This document shows positions 25,130 through 34,374 of a stretch of DNA of 64,000 nt, piece after piece (position 1 is the first letter of the stretch; each line of letters opens with the position of its first letter). Origin of the DNA: Streptomyces sp. A2-16. Lineage in GTDB: Bacteria > Actinomycetota > Actinomycetes > Streptomycetales > Streptomycetaceae. Below the pieces are notes generated by a model. It was given only the letters and a program-made list of their open reading frames with translations, had not been told where the DNA came from and ran no database searches. The stretch spans positions 7,440,001 through 7,504,000 of the forward strand of contig NZ_CP063808.1 of NCBI RefSeq assembly GCF_018128905.1. The letters are read 5' to 3'. Position numbers and translations under genes: made by a program.

Positions 25130-25630
25130 ATGGCGAAGAAGTCGAAGAAGCAGCAGTCCGGGGGCACCCCCGCGACGGTGGCCCTGACCACGGCGGGCGT
25201 GCCCTTCACGGTGCACGCCTACGACCACGACCCCTCCCACCCGTCGTACGGCGAGGAGGCGGCCGAGGCGATGGGCGTCTCCCCGGACCGCGTCTTCAAG
25301 ACGCTGGTGGCGGACGTGGACGGCACGCTGACCGTGGCGGTGGTCCCGGTGGCGGGTTCCCTGGACCTGAAGGCCCTGGCGACGGCGGCGGGCGGCAAGC
25401 GGGCCGCGATGGCGGACCCGGCCCTGGCGGAACGCACCACGGGCTACGTCCGCGGCGGCATCTCCCCGCTGGGCCAGCGCAAGAAGCTCCCCACGGTCCT
25501 CGACGCCTCCGCCTCCACCCACGACACCATCTGCGTCTCGGCCGGCCGCCGAGGCCTGGAGGTGGAACTGGCACCCACCGACCTGGCCCACCTCACCAAC
25601 GCGGTCCTGGCCCCGATCGCCCGCGCGTGA
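25130..25630 (+). CDS. ybaK: YbaK-type Cys-tRNA(Pro)/Cys-tRNA(Cys) deacylase
   Basis: A trans-editing hydrolase that removes wrongly attached amino acids from tRNA, most often Cys from tRNA-Pro. The 166-residue protein shows the YbaK fold pattern: VPFTVHAYDHDP, then RVFKTLVADVDG with the conserved Lys, the strand LTVAVVPVAGSLDLKALA, and GGISPLGQRKKLPTVLD near the C terminus. Length is normal. The N-terminal MAKKSKKQQ patch is a basic extension. It lies between the Lon-N protein and the bL37 gene, so the neighbourhood has a translation flavour. Confidence 0.9.
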   Translation: MAKKSKKQQSGGTPATVALTTAGVPFTVHAYDHDPSHPSYGEEAAEAMGVSPDRVFKTLVADVDGTLTVAVVPVAGSLDLKALATAAGGKRAAMADPALAERTTGYVRGGISPLGQRKKLPTVLDASASTHDTICVSAGRRGLEVELAPTDLAHLTNAVLAPIARA

Positions 25631-25671
25631 CCCCTCGACGGGCGCCCCTTCCTGGACTAAGCACAAGGGGC

Positions 25672-25746
25672 ATGTCGAAGAAAACACGCAAGCGCAAGTG
25701 GCGCACAAAGAAGGGCCGCTCAAACCACGGCAGGCGCCCGGCGTAA
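25672..25746 (+). CDS. Ribosomal protein bL37 (24 residues)
   Basis: ATG to TAA encodes 24 residues, MSKKTRKRKWRTKKGR then SNHGRRPA, with an AAGGGG ribosome site three bases before the ATG. Size, extreme basicity and the NHG-R/K-RP ending match, from memory, the actinobacterial large-subunit protein bL37 first seen in mycobacterial ribosome structures. It would dock in the 23S rRNA. It is 41 bases after ybaK and is shorter than most gene callers accept. No other protein type with this pattern comes to mind. Confidence 0.8.
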   Translation: MSKKTRKRKWRTKKGRSNHGRRPA

Positions 25747-25761
25747 CCTTCCCGCTCCCGA

Positions 25762-26122
25762 TCGAGGACAAGGCCCCTACAGAGCCGAAGCGGGGCCCGG
25801 GGCCGACAGCTCTGTGCGGGGTCTCTGAGGCACAGCCCGGGACGCGGCCGAAGCGGCTCAACTCCCGGGCAGGTCTGGGGCCGACAGCCTTAGCCGGGTC
25901 GAAGTGGCGCAGTTCCCAGGCGGGCCGGAGACAGCCCAATCCTCCCGCCCCCGATCCACCACCCAGCCCCGTCCGACGCTCGAGGACAAAGCCCCTTCAG
26001 AACCGAAGCGGGGTCTGGGGCCGACAGCTCTGTGCGGGGTGTCTGGCGCCGGCAGCCCAGGGCGGGGCCCAAGGGGCTCAACTCCCGGGCGGATCTGGGG
26101 CCGACAGCCCTGGGCAGGGTCT
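25762..26122. repeat. Imperfect direct duplication with 218-base period
   Basis: About 140 bases from 25762 recur from 25980: both begin TCGAGGACAA, pass through GGGGCCGACAGCTCTGTGCG and, near the end, CTCAACTCCCGGGC. Shorter echoes (GGCCGACAGCCCTG-AGCAGGG) continue to about 26150. This fills the 487-base gap 25747-26233 between bL37 and the convergent membrane gene. Frames through it are open but low-complexity, and I support no gene here. Confidence 0.8.
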
Positions 26123-26233
26123 GAGGCCGACAGCCCTGAGCAGGGTCTCGGGGCGCAGCCCTCGGCGGGGTCGAAGGGGCGGCAGCCCCTGGGGATGGGA
26201 CGGGTAGGGGCGGCGGGGGCGAGGAAACGGCGC

Positions 26234-26911
26234 CTACGCCGCAGGCGCCCCGTACCCGTCCCCCGGAACCCCCGGCCCGTACACCGGCTCAGGATCCCGC
26301 GGCCCGAACAACGCCGTCAGGCCCAGATGCACGACGAGCCCGGCCAAGGACCAGGCCAGCAACGCCCCCTTCGCCCCCAGCTTCAGCGGCGCGGAGAACG
26401 TGACCCCCTTGCCCACGGCCTTGGCATGCGCGAGCACGTCGGACGACGGCCCGAGCCACATCCCCACCCGCCACGCGAGCAGGGACGCCAGAACGCCCCC
26501 GACGGCCAGTCCCACCACCAGCGGCACTCCGCCCCGCCGCCGCCACAGGAACACGACGAGCGCGCTCACGGCCCCGAAGGCCAGCGCCAGCAGGGTGAGC
26601 GTCCCGTCCACCCCCACCGCCTGCTCGCCCTCGGTGTCCTTGAGGTAGACGACCCAGTTCCCCTGCTCGTCCACGTCCCCGACCAGCGGCACGTGCGGAG
26701 CCAGCCACCACCACAGCACCCCGAGCAGCACTCCGCAGAGCGCCACGGCGACCATGATCACCGCGCCCTCGATCAACTCGGTCCTCATCCCGGGCCCGCC
26801 CTCCCCGTAACGGGGTTCGGCGGGAGCCGCGTACCCGGCATGGGGGGCCTGCCACGCATCGTGCGGGGACGGTTCGTGGGGCGGCGGCGGAGGCGTCAAC
26901 GGAGCGGTCAC
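26234..26911 (-). CDS. Four-span membrane protein (possibly DUF2567)
   Basis: A 225-residue protein: a Pro/His-rich cytoplasmic start (TAPLTPPPPPHEPSPHDAW), then about four membrane segments, the first two flanking an extracytoplasmic loop VGDVDEQGNWVVYLKDTEGE. The pattern is like the actinobacterial DUF2567 group, which I name with low certainty. The GTG at 26911 was chosen because upstream codons are Arg/Pro-rich shadow. It lies 34 bases downstream of the ABC permease and is probably co-transcribed with that exporter. Function unknown. Confidence 0.7.
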   Translation of the reverse strand: MTAPLTPPPPPHEPSPHDAWQAPHAGYAAPAEPRYGEGGPGMRTELIEGAVIMVAVALCGVLLGVLWWWLAPHVPLVGDVDEQGNWVVYLKDTEGEQAVGVDGTLTLLALAFGAVSALVVFLWRRRGGVPLVVGLAVGGVLASLLAWRVGMWLGPSSDVLAHAKAVGKGVTFSAPLKLGAKGALLAWSLAGLVVHLGLTALFGPRDPEPVYGPGVPGDGYGAPAA

Positions 26912-26945
26912 CCTGACATCGTGCCAGGCCCGCCTGTGCGGCGCG

Positions 26946-27770
26946 TCACCGGACGGCCGCCCGGCGGTAGGCCCAGGTGGCGACGGCCAGCGAGACCACA
27001 CCGACGCACCCGCACACGGCGAGGTCGCCGAGCACGAAGGCCCAGTCGGGATGCGGCCCGAAGGTCCGGGCGAAGGCCTCGACGCCGTAGGTCGAGGGCA
27101 GCAGATCCCGGGCGAACCGCACCGCCTCGGGCATCCGGTCGGCGGGCAGGACCCCGAGCAGCAGCGCGGCAGACATGCCGAGCTGTCCCAGCAGCGTGGC
27201 CAGTTCCGGCCGGGGCGCGAGCAGCCCGAGCGCCGCCCCCAGCCCCGCCAGGGCCGCGCCGGCCAGCGGGATCACCGCCACCAGCACCCACAGGTGCGCC
27301 AGCGGCAGCCCGAACAGCACACACCCGAAGATCGCGGTGACCACGGTCCCGGGCACGGTGAAGGAGGCGTACGCCCCCGCGGCGCCGAGCACCACGGCGG
27401 CGGGCGGCACCGGCAGGGTGGCGTAGTGGTCGAGCCCGCCGCTCGCCCGCAGCTGCCCGAAGTACTGCGCGAGCAGATTGAGCGCGACGAAGGCGACGAC
27501 CAGCACGGACGCCCCGGCGACCACGGACTGGGCCTCGCCCCCGCCGTCCACGACCCCCCGCATCAGGATCATGATCCCGACCGACTGGAAGGTCGCCACG
27601 AACAGCAGTGGGATGCGCGCGACCCGCGCGCGGGACAGCTGCGCCCGGTAGACGGCCGCCAGTGACGGCCACAGCCGTGCGCGCGGCCCGAGCTCGGCGG
27701 CCGCGTCCCGACCCGTCTCCACGACGGCCGGCGCGCCGCCCGGCAGAACCTCGGCGGGTACGACACTCAC
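26946..27770 (-). CDS. ABC-2 type transporter permease
   Basis: A 274-residue protein with six hydrophobic segments after a 40-residue cytoplasmic lead, the ABC-2 exporter layout (LLFVATFQSVGIMILMRGVV is the first span; SAALLLGVLPADRMPEAVRF lies near the fifth). It forms the membrane channel for the ATPase encoded 82 bases upstream on the same strand. Streptomyces ABC-2 pairs often export antibiotics or lipids, but no substrate is evident. GTG/ATG alternatives near 27770 were not resolvable; the given start matches the first hydrophilic residues SVVPAEVLPGG. Confidence 0.87.
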   Translation of the reverse strand: MSVVPAEVLPGGAPAVVETGRDAAAELGPRARLWPSLAAVYRAQLSRARVARIPLLFVATFQSVGIMILMRGVVDGGGEAQSVVAGASVLVVAFVALNLLAQYFGQLRASGGLDHYATLPVPPAAVVLGAAGAYASFTVPGTVVTAIFGCVLFGLPLAHLWVLVAVIPLAGAALAGLGAALGLLAPRPELATLLGQLGMSAALLLGVLPADRMPEAVRFARDLLPSTYGVEAFARTFGPHPDWAFVLGDLAVCGCVGVVSLAVATWAYRRAAVR

Positions 27771-27852
27771 GTGGCTCGGCTCCTCTTCGCTCCGGCGGTC
27801 GCCCTGTGACGTACGGATGCGGCCGTCCGCGTACTCAAAGTGCTCACGGTGC

Positions 27853-28872
27853 TCACGCCTTCACCAGCCCCTGCTGCGCGGCCCCGCCCAGCGCGAGGTA
27901 CACGTCCTCCAGGCTGGGCGTGGCGAGCGTGAAGTCGTCCAGCGCGGCGAACGCGGCTCCGCCGGTGACGGTGGCGACGACCGCGCGGGCCTCCTCGGGG
28001 GCGAGCCGCAGCGTCCAGCGGCGCCCGGCGGCCACGGCCCGGTCCTGGAGCGCGGCGACCTCGGGGACGTGCAGCGGGGCCGCCTCGCGCCACACGAGGT
28101 CGACGCGGACCTCCCCGGCGACCTGTTCCTTGAGCCCGGAGGGCGTGTCGCAGGCGATGACCCGCCCCTGGTCGAGGACGGCGACCCGGTCGAGGACGGT
28201 CTCCGCCTCGATGACGTTGTGGGTGACGAGAAGGACGGTGGTCCCCCGCTCGGCCCGCCGCCGGTCCACGGCGGACCACACCGCGCGCCGCGCCACGGGG
28301 TCCATCGCGGTGGTCGGCTCGTCGAGCACGAGCAGCGGCCGCTCCCCCACCAGCGCCGACGCGAAGCACGCGAGCCGCCGCTGTCCGCCGGACAGCTTCT
28401 TCAGGGGCCGCCCGGCGATCGTCGTGAGCCCCAGCTCGTCGAGTACGGCGTCCCGCTCGGCCCGCGCCCGCCTTGCCTCCAGACCGCGCAGCCGTCCGGT
28501 GGTCTCGGCGGCGAGGGAGACGGTGAGTTCGTCGAGGGCGGAGGACTCCTGGCCGAGATAGGCGAGGATCCGCGAGGCCCGGTCCGGGTGGCGCACGATG
28601 TCGTGGCCGAGGATCTCGACGCTGCCGCGGTCGGGCCGCATCAGCCCGGTGAGCTGCCGTACGAGTGTGGTCTTCCCGGCGCCGTTCGGCCCGAGCAGCC
28701 CGAAGATCTCGCCCTGCCGGATGTCCAGTCGTACGTCGTCGGTGGCGCGTACCTCGGGCGTCGCCGGCGCCCCGCGCCGCCCGCGCACCGCCGGATAGGT
28801 CTTGGTCAGCCCACGCACCGCACACACGACATCCCCACTGTGTCGAAGTGCCGGTGCAGCGCGCGTACTCAC
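27853..28872 (-). CDS. ABC transporter ATP-binding protein
   Basis: A 339-residue ATPase of the DrrA/CcmA exporter type. Walker A is GPNGAGKTT, the signature LSGGQRR, Walker B LLVLDEPTTAMD and the switch His THNVIEAE; the C-terminal 80 residues form the usual regulatory extension ending LATPSLEDVYLALGG. GTG at 28872 (VSTRAAPALRHSG) was taken; the longer frame upstream contains no recognisable sequence and overlaps the next gene region. A stretch RGRRGAPATPEVRA before DDVRLDIRQGEIFGLL is a small insertion versus typical family members. Partner permease is at 26946. Confidence 0.92.
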   Translation of the reverse strand: MSTRAAPALRHSGDVVCAVRGLTKTYPAVRGRRGAPATPEVRATDDVRLDIRQGEIFGLLGPNGAGKTTLVRQLTGLMRPDRGSVEILGHDIVRHPDRASRILAYLGQESSALDELTVSLAAETTGRLRGLEARRARAERDAVLDELGLTTIAGRPLKKLSGGQRRLACFASALVGERPLLVLDEPTTAMDPVARRAVWSAVDRRRAERGTTVLLVTHNVIEAETVLDRVAVLDQGRVIACDTPSGLKEQVAGEVRVDLVWREAAPLHVPEVAALQDRAVAAGRRWTLRLAPEEARAVVATVTGGAAFAALDDFTLATPSLEDVYLALGGAAQQGLVKA

Positions 28873-28933
28873 AAGGAACGAGACTACGGGGTCCGGGAGC
28901 CCGGCTCTCCCCTGGGGCGGGGTATGTGCCGTT

Positions 28934-30151
28934 TCACTCCCCGGCGGGGGCGTGCTCCGCCGCCGTCCGCACATCGATCTCGCGCCAGAACCCGGCCCGG
29001 ATCGCATAGCGGTCGTGCTCGTCGATCTGGTCGTCCTTGTGCGCGAGCAGCCCGAACCGCGCCGCGTACCGGAGCAGCTCCCCGTCGATCCGGTGCGGCA
29101 CCCGCGGGTACATCCCGGACAGCTTCTGCAGATGGGCCTGGTCCCCGAGCCGCTCCATCCACCGGCGCGCGAAGACCTGCCCCACCTCGAACGGGTCCCC
29201 GCCGACCGTGGTGATGTCCTCCTCGCGGTCGGCCCATCGCTGCTCCGCCGTGGTGAGCTGCGCGAGCGTCGGCATGGAGGCGACCTCGGGCGGCTCGGCG
29301 GCGCCCCCGGGCCGGTCGACCCAGCCCTTGTCGGAGGACCAGCGCAGGGTCGCGCTCGCGGGGTGCTGGGCGGGCTGGCTGCCGTGCGCCCGCAGCGCGG
29401 CGAGATCCTTCGGCGTCGGTACGCCCTTCGGCGCGGGCACCCGCTCCTGCGTGCCGTTCTCCGAGGCGGCCGCCGGGGCGTGCTCGCTCTCCTCGGCGGA
29501 CCGCTCGGGTGCCTGCGAGAGCGCGGACTCGGGCAGCGGCGCGGAGAGGATCGCGGCGATCTCGGGCCTCGGCACGGGCGGCGGCGCGCAGACCCCGCCG
29601 AGCTCCTTCGCGCGGACGGCCTTGGTGATCCAGGCCCGGTCCAGCACCCGCCGCTCGTCCGCCTCGGCGACCAGGTCCTCCGACTGGTTGTAGTCCCCGT
29701 CGGCGGCCTGCACGGCCCACAGGTGTACGGCGACCCCGTGCTCCTTGGCGGCCATCATGCCCGGCAGCAGGTCCCCGTCGCCGGTGACGAGCACGACGTC
29801 GGAGCAGGCGCGGTTGCGGGCCAGTTCGGTGAGCTCGGCGTGCATGGCGGCGTCCACGCCCTTCTGGGCCCAGCGTCCGTCGCTGCGGGTCAGGGCGCCG
29901 AGCCGGACGGTCACCCGGGGCATCACCCGCAGCCTGCGGTGCTCGGGCTGGGGGACGCGGTCGGGGGCGCCGTCGAACCAGTAGATGCGCAGCAGGGGCC
30001 GTTCCGTGTCGGACTCGGCCCGGTCGCGCAGCCCCTGGACGAGGGCGGCGTGGTCGACGGTGATGCGGGAACGCGAGGGCTCCCCGGCGAGGAGACTGGC
30101 GGCGGCCCCCAGCAGATACCCGGCGTCCACCAGGACGATGCAGCGGTCCAC
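28934..30151 (-). CDS. NYN-domain (PIN-like) protein
   Basis: A 405-residue protein. Residues about 1-170 form an NYN/LabA-type nuclease fold with the acidic positions at CIVLVDAGYLL, KGVDAAMHAEL and VVLVTGDGDLLPGM, the metal-site set of PIN-like RNases. A long Ala/Pro/Glu-rich linker follows (about 200-290), then a C-terminal helical domain EVGQVFARRWMERLGDQ to GFWREID that looks like a nucleic-acid-binding module. Probably an RNA-processing or surveillance enzyme, by family inference. GTG at 30151 has a GAGGGTGG site. It is divergent from the 54-residue gene at 30375. Confidence 0.82.
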   Translation of the reverse strand: MDRCIVLVDAGYLLGAAASLLAGEPSRSRITVDHAALVQGLRDRAESDTERPLLRIYWFDGAPDRVPQPEHRRLRVMPRVTVRLGALTRSDGRWAQKGVDAAMHAELTELARNRACSDVVLVTGDGDLLPGMMAAKEHGVAVHLWAVQAADGDYNQSEDLVAEADERRVLDRAWITKAVRAKELGGVCAPPPVPRPEIAAILSAPLPESALSQAPERSAEESEHAPAAASENGTQERVPAPKGVPTPKDLAALRAHGSQPAQHPASATLRWSSDKGWVDRPGGAAEPPEVASMPTLAQLTTAEQRWADREEDITTVGGDPFEVGQVFARRWMERLGDQAHLQKLSGMYPRVPHRIDGELLRYAARFGLLAHKDDQIDEHDRYAIRAGFWREIDVRTAAEHAPAGE

Positions 30152-30374
30152 GGGTCCACCCTCTTTCCGGGAGGTTTGCTTCGGGCTTCCTTCGAGTCTG
30201 CCCGACCGCGCGGGGGTTAACGGCCGGAACTCGATCTTCGGCGTGGCGTTTCGGGGCATCGCCCGGCGACATTCCCTGTCACGCACGGTAATTATCCGAA
30301 ATGCGCCTCTTGTCAGCCTATGTGAATCTGGTCCCGGCCCTGGCCCCTAGATCACCCTCAGGAGGCAGATCACC

Positions 30375-30539
30375 ATGGCCAAGAACAAGAAGCAGAACCG
30401 TAAGCAGCCGCAGTCCGAGCGTGCCGGGCAGGAGCCGCAGCACTCCTCGATGGAGACACCGGCCGAGCAGCGCACCACGCAGGTGACTCCCGGCGATGTC
30501 GCCCGCAAGGGGCGGCAGAAAAGCTTCGGGCACAACTGA
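30375..30539 (+). CDS. 54-residue basic hydrophilic protein
   Basis: ATG preceded by a strong GGAGG ten bases upstream and ended by TGA gives 54 residues starting MAKNKKQNRKQPQSERAGQE and ending KGRQKSFGHN. It is Lys/Gln/Arg-rich, has no membrane or catalytic motif, and shows strong third-position GC bias. A terminator follows at 30576-30607. I recall similar short proteins in other Streptomyces near dnaE, without a known function. It could be a ribosome- or nucleic-acid-associated protein, which is a guess. Confidence 0.75.
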   Translation: MAKNKKQNRKQPQSERAGQEPQHSSMETPAEQRTTQVTPGDVARKGRQKSFGHN

Positions 30540-30575
30540 CATCTGCATAAAGGGTTGTTGAGACCCAGGCACACA

Positions 30576-30607
30576 GAGGGGCGCACCCCGCAAGGAGTGC
30601 GCCCCTC
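30576..30607. terminator. Bidirectional hairpin between the 54-residue gene and dnaE
   Basis: Perfect 11-bp stem GAGGGGCGCAC (30576-30586) with 30597-30607 and a 10-base loop CCCGCAAGGA. It lies between two convergent genes and could stop both. Confidence 0.75.
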
Positions 30608-30630
30608 AGCAAGTCCCGGGGACGGGTGGG

Positions 30631-33600
30631 TCAGCCCGCCAGGCAGGACGGTCCGAGCAGCACCTTCAGGTCGCCGAAGAGCGCCGGGTCCGGCTTCACC
30701 CGGTGCCGGTCCAGCCGCAGGACCGTGGTCTTGCTGGGCCCCTGCAGCCGGATGCGGACCTCGCTCTCCCCCTTGTGGTGGCTGAGGATCTCACCGAGCC
30801 TGCTGACCATCGGCGGGGTGACCTTGAGCGCCGGGATGGTGAGGATCACGGGCGCGTTGGTTCCCGCGTTGGACAGGTCGGGGACCTGGAGCTCCATGGC
30901 GACCAGACGGGGCACGTCCTCGCGCTTGTCGAGGCGGCCCTTGACGAAGACCACGGCGTCCTCGACGAGTTGGGTCGACACCAGCTGGTAGGTCGCGGGG
31001 AAGAACATGCACTCGATGGAACCGGCGAGGTCCTCGACGGTGGCGATCGCCCAGGCGTTGCCCTGCTTGGTCATCTTGCGCTGCAGGCCCGAGATGATGC
31101 CGCCGATGGTGACGACCGCGCCGTCCGCGTGCTCACCGCCGGTGAGCTGGGCGATGCCCGCGTCGGCCTTGTCGGACAGCACGTGCTCCAGGCCGAAGAG
31201 CGGGTGGTCGGAGACGTACAGGCCGAGCATCTCCCGCTCCTGGGCGAGCAGGTAGGTCTTGTCCCACTCGTCGGTGGTGAACTCCACGTCGAGTCCGAAG
31301 CCGGGCTCGCTGGTGTCCGCCTCGCCCATTCCGCCGAAGAGGTCGAACTGGCCCTCGGCCTCCTTGCGCTTGACCGCGACCACGTTGTCGATCATCGAGT
31401 CGAAGTGCGCGGTGAGGCCCTTGCGGGTGTGCCCCATGGTGTCGAAGGCGCCCGCCTTGATCAGCGACTCCGTGGTGCGCTTGTTGCAGGCGACCGCCTC
31501 GACCTTGTCGAGGTAGTCGGGGAAGGAGGCGTACTTCCCCTTGGCCTTGCGGCTGCGGATGATCGACTCGACCACGTTGGTGCCGACGTTGCGCACCGCT
31601 TCGAGCCCGAAGAGGATCACGTCGTCGCCCTGGGCGGCGAAGTTGTGCTCGGACTCGTTGACGTTCGGCGGGAGCACCTTGATCTTCATACGCCGGCACT
31701 CGTTGAGGTAGACCGCCGACTTGTCCTTGTCGTCCTTGACCGAGGTGAGCAGCGCGGCCATGTACTCGGCCGGGTAGTTGGCCTTGAGGTACGCGGTCCA
31801 GTAGGAGACCAGTCCGTACGCGGCGGAGTGGGCCTTGTTGAAGGCGTAGCCGGCGAAGGGGACCAGCACGTCCCACAGGGCCTGGATCGCCTCGTCGCTG
31901 TAGCCGTTCTTCTGGGCACCGGCCTGGAAGATGGTGAAGTTCTTCGCCAGTTCGTCGGGCTTCTTCTTGCCCATCACGCGGCGCAGGATGTCGGCCTCGC
32001 CGAGCGAGTACCCGGCGATGATCTGCGCGGCCTTCTGCACCTGCTCCTGGTAGACGATCAGGCCGTAGGTGACCGCGAGGACCTCTTCGAGCGGCTCCTC
32101 CAGCTCCTTGTGGATCGGCGTGATCTCCTGGCGGCCGTTCTTGCGCTCGGCGTAGTTGATGTGCGAGTTCATGCCCATCGGGCCCGGCCGGTAGAGGGCC
32201 GAGACGGCGGAGATGTCCTCGAAGTTGTCGGGCTGCATCTGGCGCAGCAGCGAGCGCATGGGGCCGCCGTCGAACTGGAAGACGCCGAGGGTGTCACCGC
32301 GGCAGAGCAGTTCGAAGGTCTTGGGGTCGTCCAGCGGGAGGGCGAGCATCTCCAGGTCGATGCCCTTGTTGGCCTTCACCATCTTGATGGCGTCGTCCAT
32401 GATCGTGAGGTTGCGCAGGCCCAGGAAGTCCATCTTCAGCAGGCCGAGCGACTCGCACTGCGGGTAGTCCCACTGCGTGATGGTCACGCCGTCGGTGTGC
32501 CGCACCCAGATCGGGGCGTGGTCGACGATGGGCTCGCTGGACATGATCACGCCGGCCGCGTGCACACCCATCTGCCGGACCAGGCCCTCGACGCCCTTGG
32601 CGGTGTCGATGACCTTCTTCACGTCCGGTTCGTTCTCGTACATCCCGCGGATCTCGCCGGCCTCGCTGTAGCGCGGGTGCGAGGGGTTGGTGATGCCGTC
32701 GAGGTCGATGCCCTTGCCGAGGACGTCGGCGGGCATGGCCTTGGTGAGGCGGTCGCCCATCGCGTACGGGTAACCCAGGACGCGCGCGGAGTCCTTGATC
32801 GCGTTCTTGGCCTTGATCTTGCCGTAGGTGCCGATCATGGCGACCTTGTCGGCGCCGTACTTCTCCGTCACGTACCGGATCACCTCGACGCGCCGACGCT
32901 CGTCGAAGTCGATGTCGACATCGGGCATGGAGACGCGCTCGGGGTTGAGGAACCGCTCGAAGATCAGGCCGTGCGGGATCGGGTCGAGGTCGGTGATGCC
33001 CATCGCGTAGGCGACGATCGAGCCGGCCGCTGAGCCTCGGCCCGGGCCCACCGCGATGCCGTTGTTCTTGGCCCACATGATGAAGTCGGCGACCACGAGG
33101 AAGTAGCCCGGGAACCCCATCTGGATGATGACGTCCATCTCGTAGTCCGCCTGCTTCTGGCGGTCGTCGGGGATGCCGCCGGGGAAGCGGCGCTCCATGC
33201 CGCGGCGCACCTCCTCCTTGAACCAGGTGACCTCGGTGTAGCCGTCGGGGATGTCGAACTTCGGCATGAGGTTCTTGGCCTCGAACATGCCCTCGGTGTC
33301 GACCATCTCGGCGATCAGGAGGGTGTTGGCGCAGCCCTCCTGCCAGGCGTCCGAGGAGTCGATGGCGTACATCTCCTCCGTGGACTTCAGGTAGTAGCCG
33401 GTGCCGTCGAACTTGAAGCGGTCGGGGTCGGAGAGGTTCTTGCCGGTCTGGATGCACAGCAGGGCGTCGTGGGCGGTCGCCTCGTGCGCGTACGTGTAGT
33501 GCGAGTCGTTGGTGACCAGCGGGGGGATGCCGAGCTTCTTGCCGATCTCCAGGAGGCCGTCGCGGACCCGGTGCTCGATCTCGATGCCGTGGTCCATCAG

Positions 33601-34170
33601 CTCCAGGAAGTACCGGTCCTTGCCGAAGATGTCCTGGTAGTCGGCGGCGGCCTTCAGCGCCTCGTCGTACTGGCCGAGGCGCAGCCGGGTCTGGAGCTCG
33701 CCTGAGGGGCAGCCGGTGGAGGCGACGATCCCCTCGGACCACTGGGAGATCGTCTCCTTGTCCATGCGGGGCCACTTCTGCAGCCAGCCCTCGGCGTAGG
33801 CGTCGGAGGAGAGCTTGAAGAGGTTGTGCAGGCCGGTCTTGTTCACGGCCCACATCGTCTTGTGGGTGTAACCACCCGAACCGGAGACGTCGTCCCGCTT
33901 CTGGTGCGGCTGGCCCCACTGGATCTTGCGCTTGTTGCGCCGGGACTCGGGCGCGACGTACGCCTCGATCCCGATGATCGGGGTGACCCCGGCCTTCTTC
34001 GCCGAGTGGAAGAAGTCGTACGCCCCGTGCAGGTTGCCGTGGTCGGACATGGCGATGTGGGTCATGCCCATCTCGTTGCACGCGTTGAACATGTCCTTGA
34101 GCCGCGCGGCACCGTCCAGCAGGGAGTACTGGGTGTGGACGTGCAGGTGCGTGAACGGCGGCTTTGACAC
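30631..34170 (-). CDS. dnaE: DNA polymerase III subunit alpha
   Basis: The replicative polymerase catalytic subunit. The 1179-residue protein starts with the PHP domain (FTHLHVHTQYSLLDGAARL), has the polymerase active-site motif MPDVDIDFDERRR with the catalytic Asp pair, GRGSAAGS just before it, a helix-hairpin-helix region and a C-terminal OB fold (GAVVTIGGIISGLQRKMTKQ). Length is normal for actinobacterial DnaE1. GTG at 34170 follows GGAGG at the right distance. This is the housekeeping enzyme, not the error-prone DnaE2, because of its context and full PHP domain, though I did not align it. Confidence 0.96.
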   Translation of the reverse strand: MSKPPFTHLHVHTQYSLLDGAARLKDMFNACNEMGMTHIAMSDHGNLHGAYDFFHSAKKAGVTPIIGIEAYVAPESRRNKRKIQWGQPHQKRDDVSGSGGYTHKTMWAVNKTGLHNLFKLSSDAYAEGWLQKWPRMDKETISQWSEGIVASTGCPSGELQTRLRLGQYDEALKAAADYQDIFGKDRYFLELMDHGIEIEHRVRDGLLEIGKKLGIPPLVTNDSHYTYAHEATAHDALLCIQTGKNLSDPDRFKFDGTGYYLKSTEEMYAIDSSDAWQEGCANTLLIAEMVDTEGMFEAKNLMPKFDIPDGYTEVTWFKEEVRRGMERRFPGGIPDDRQKQADYEMDVIIQMGFPGYFLVVADFIMWAKNNGIAVGPGRGSAAGSIVAYAMGITDLDPIPHGLIFERFLNPERVSMPDVDIDFDERRRVEVIRYVTEKYGADKVAMIGTYGKIKAKNAIKDSARVLGYPYAMGDRLTKAMPADVLGKGIDLDGITNPSHPRYSEAGEIRGMYENEPDVKKVIDTAKGVEGLVRQMGVHAAGVIMSSEPIVDHAPIWVRHTDGVTITQWDYPQCESLGLLKMDFLGLRNLTIMDDAIKMVKANKGIDLEMLALPLDDPKTFELLCRGDTLGVFQFDGGPMRSLLRQMQPDNFEDISAVSALYRPGPMGMNSHINYAERKNGRQEITPIHKELEEPLEEVLAVTYGLIVYQEQVQKAAQIIAGYSLGEADILRRVMGKKKPDELAKNFTIFQAGAQKNGYSDEAIQALWDVLVPFAGYAFNKAHSAAYGLVSYWTAYLKANYPAEYMAALLTSVKDDKDKSAVYLNECRRMKIKVLPPNVNESEHNFAAQGDDVILFGLEAVRNVGTNVVESIIRSRKAKGKYASFPDYLDKVEAVACNKRTTESLIKAGAFDTMGHTRKGLTAHFDSMIDNVVAVKRKEAEGQFDLFGGMGEADTSEPGFGLDVEFTTDEWDKTYLLAQEREMLGLYVSDHPLFGLEHVLSDKADAGIAQLTGGEHADGAVVTIGGIISGLQRKMTKQGNAWAIATVEDLAGSIECMFFPATYQLVSTQLVEDAVVFVKGRLDKREDVPRLVAMELQVPDLSNAGTNAPVILTIPALKVTPPMVSRLGEILSHHKGESEVRIRLQGPSKTTVLRLDRHRVKPDPALFGDLKVLLGPSCLAG

Positions 34171-34374
34171 GGCGTGGCCTCCATGGAAAACAGTCGACGA
34201 CAGGCGGGCGGACGGTTCGGGGGACAGCGTCGAAGTCTATGCCTCGGCACTGACACTCAGAGGGCCGCCCCGCGTACCTTCACAACGAGGGTCGCGGGCA
34301 CTTTCCCCCGGACCCGCCCGTTGGACCAGACGACAGAAACGCTGTCGTACGCATGCACCAGGAGGCACCCCGCG

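Noticed and set aside
25698..27340. Long plus-strand ORFs across the 218-base duplication and over the membrane gene
   Set aside because: Low-complexity Pro/Gly/Arg translations running antisense to a well-supported membrane gene; high GC keeps frames open.
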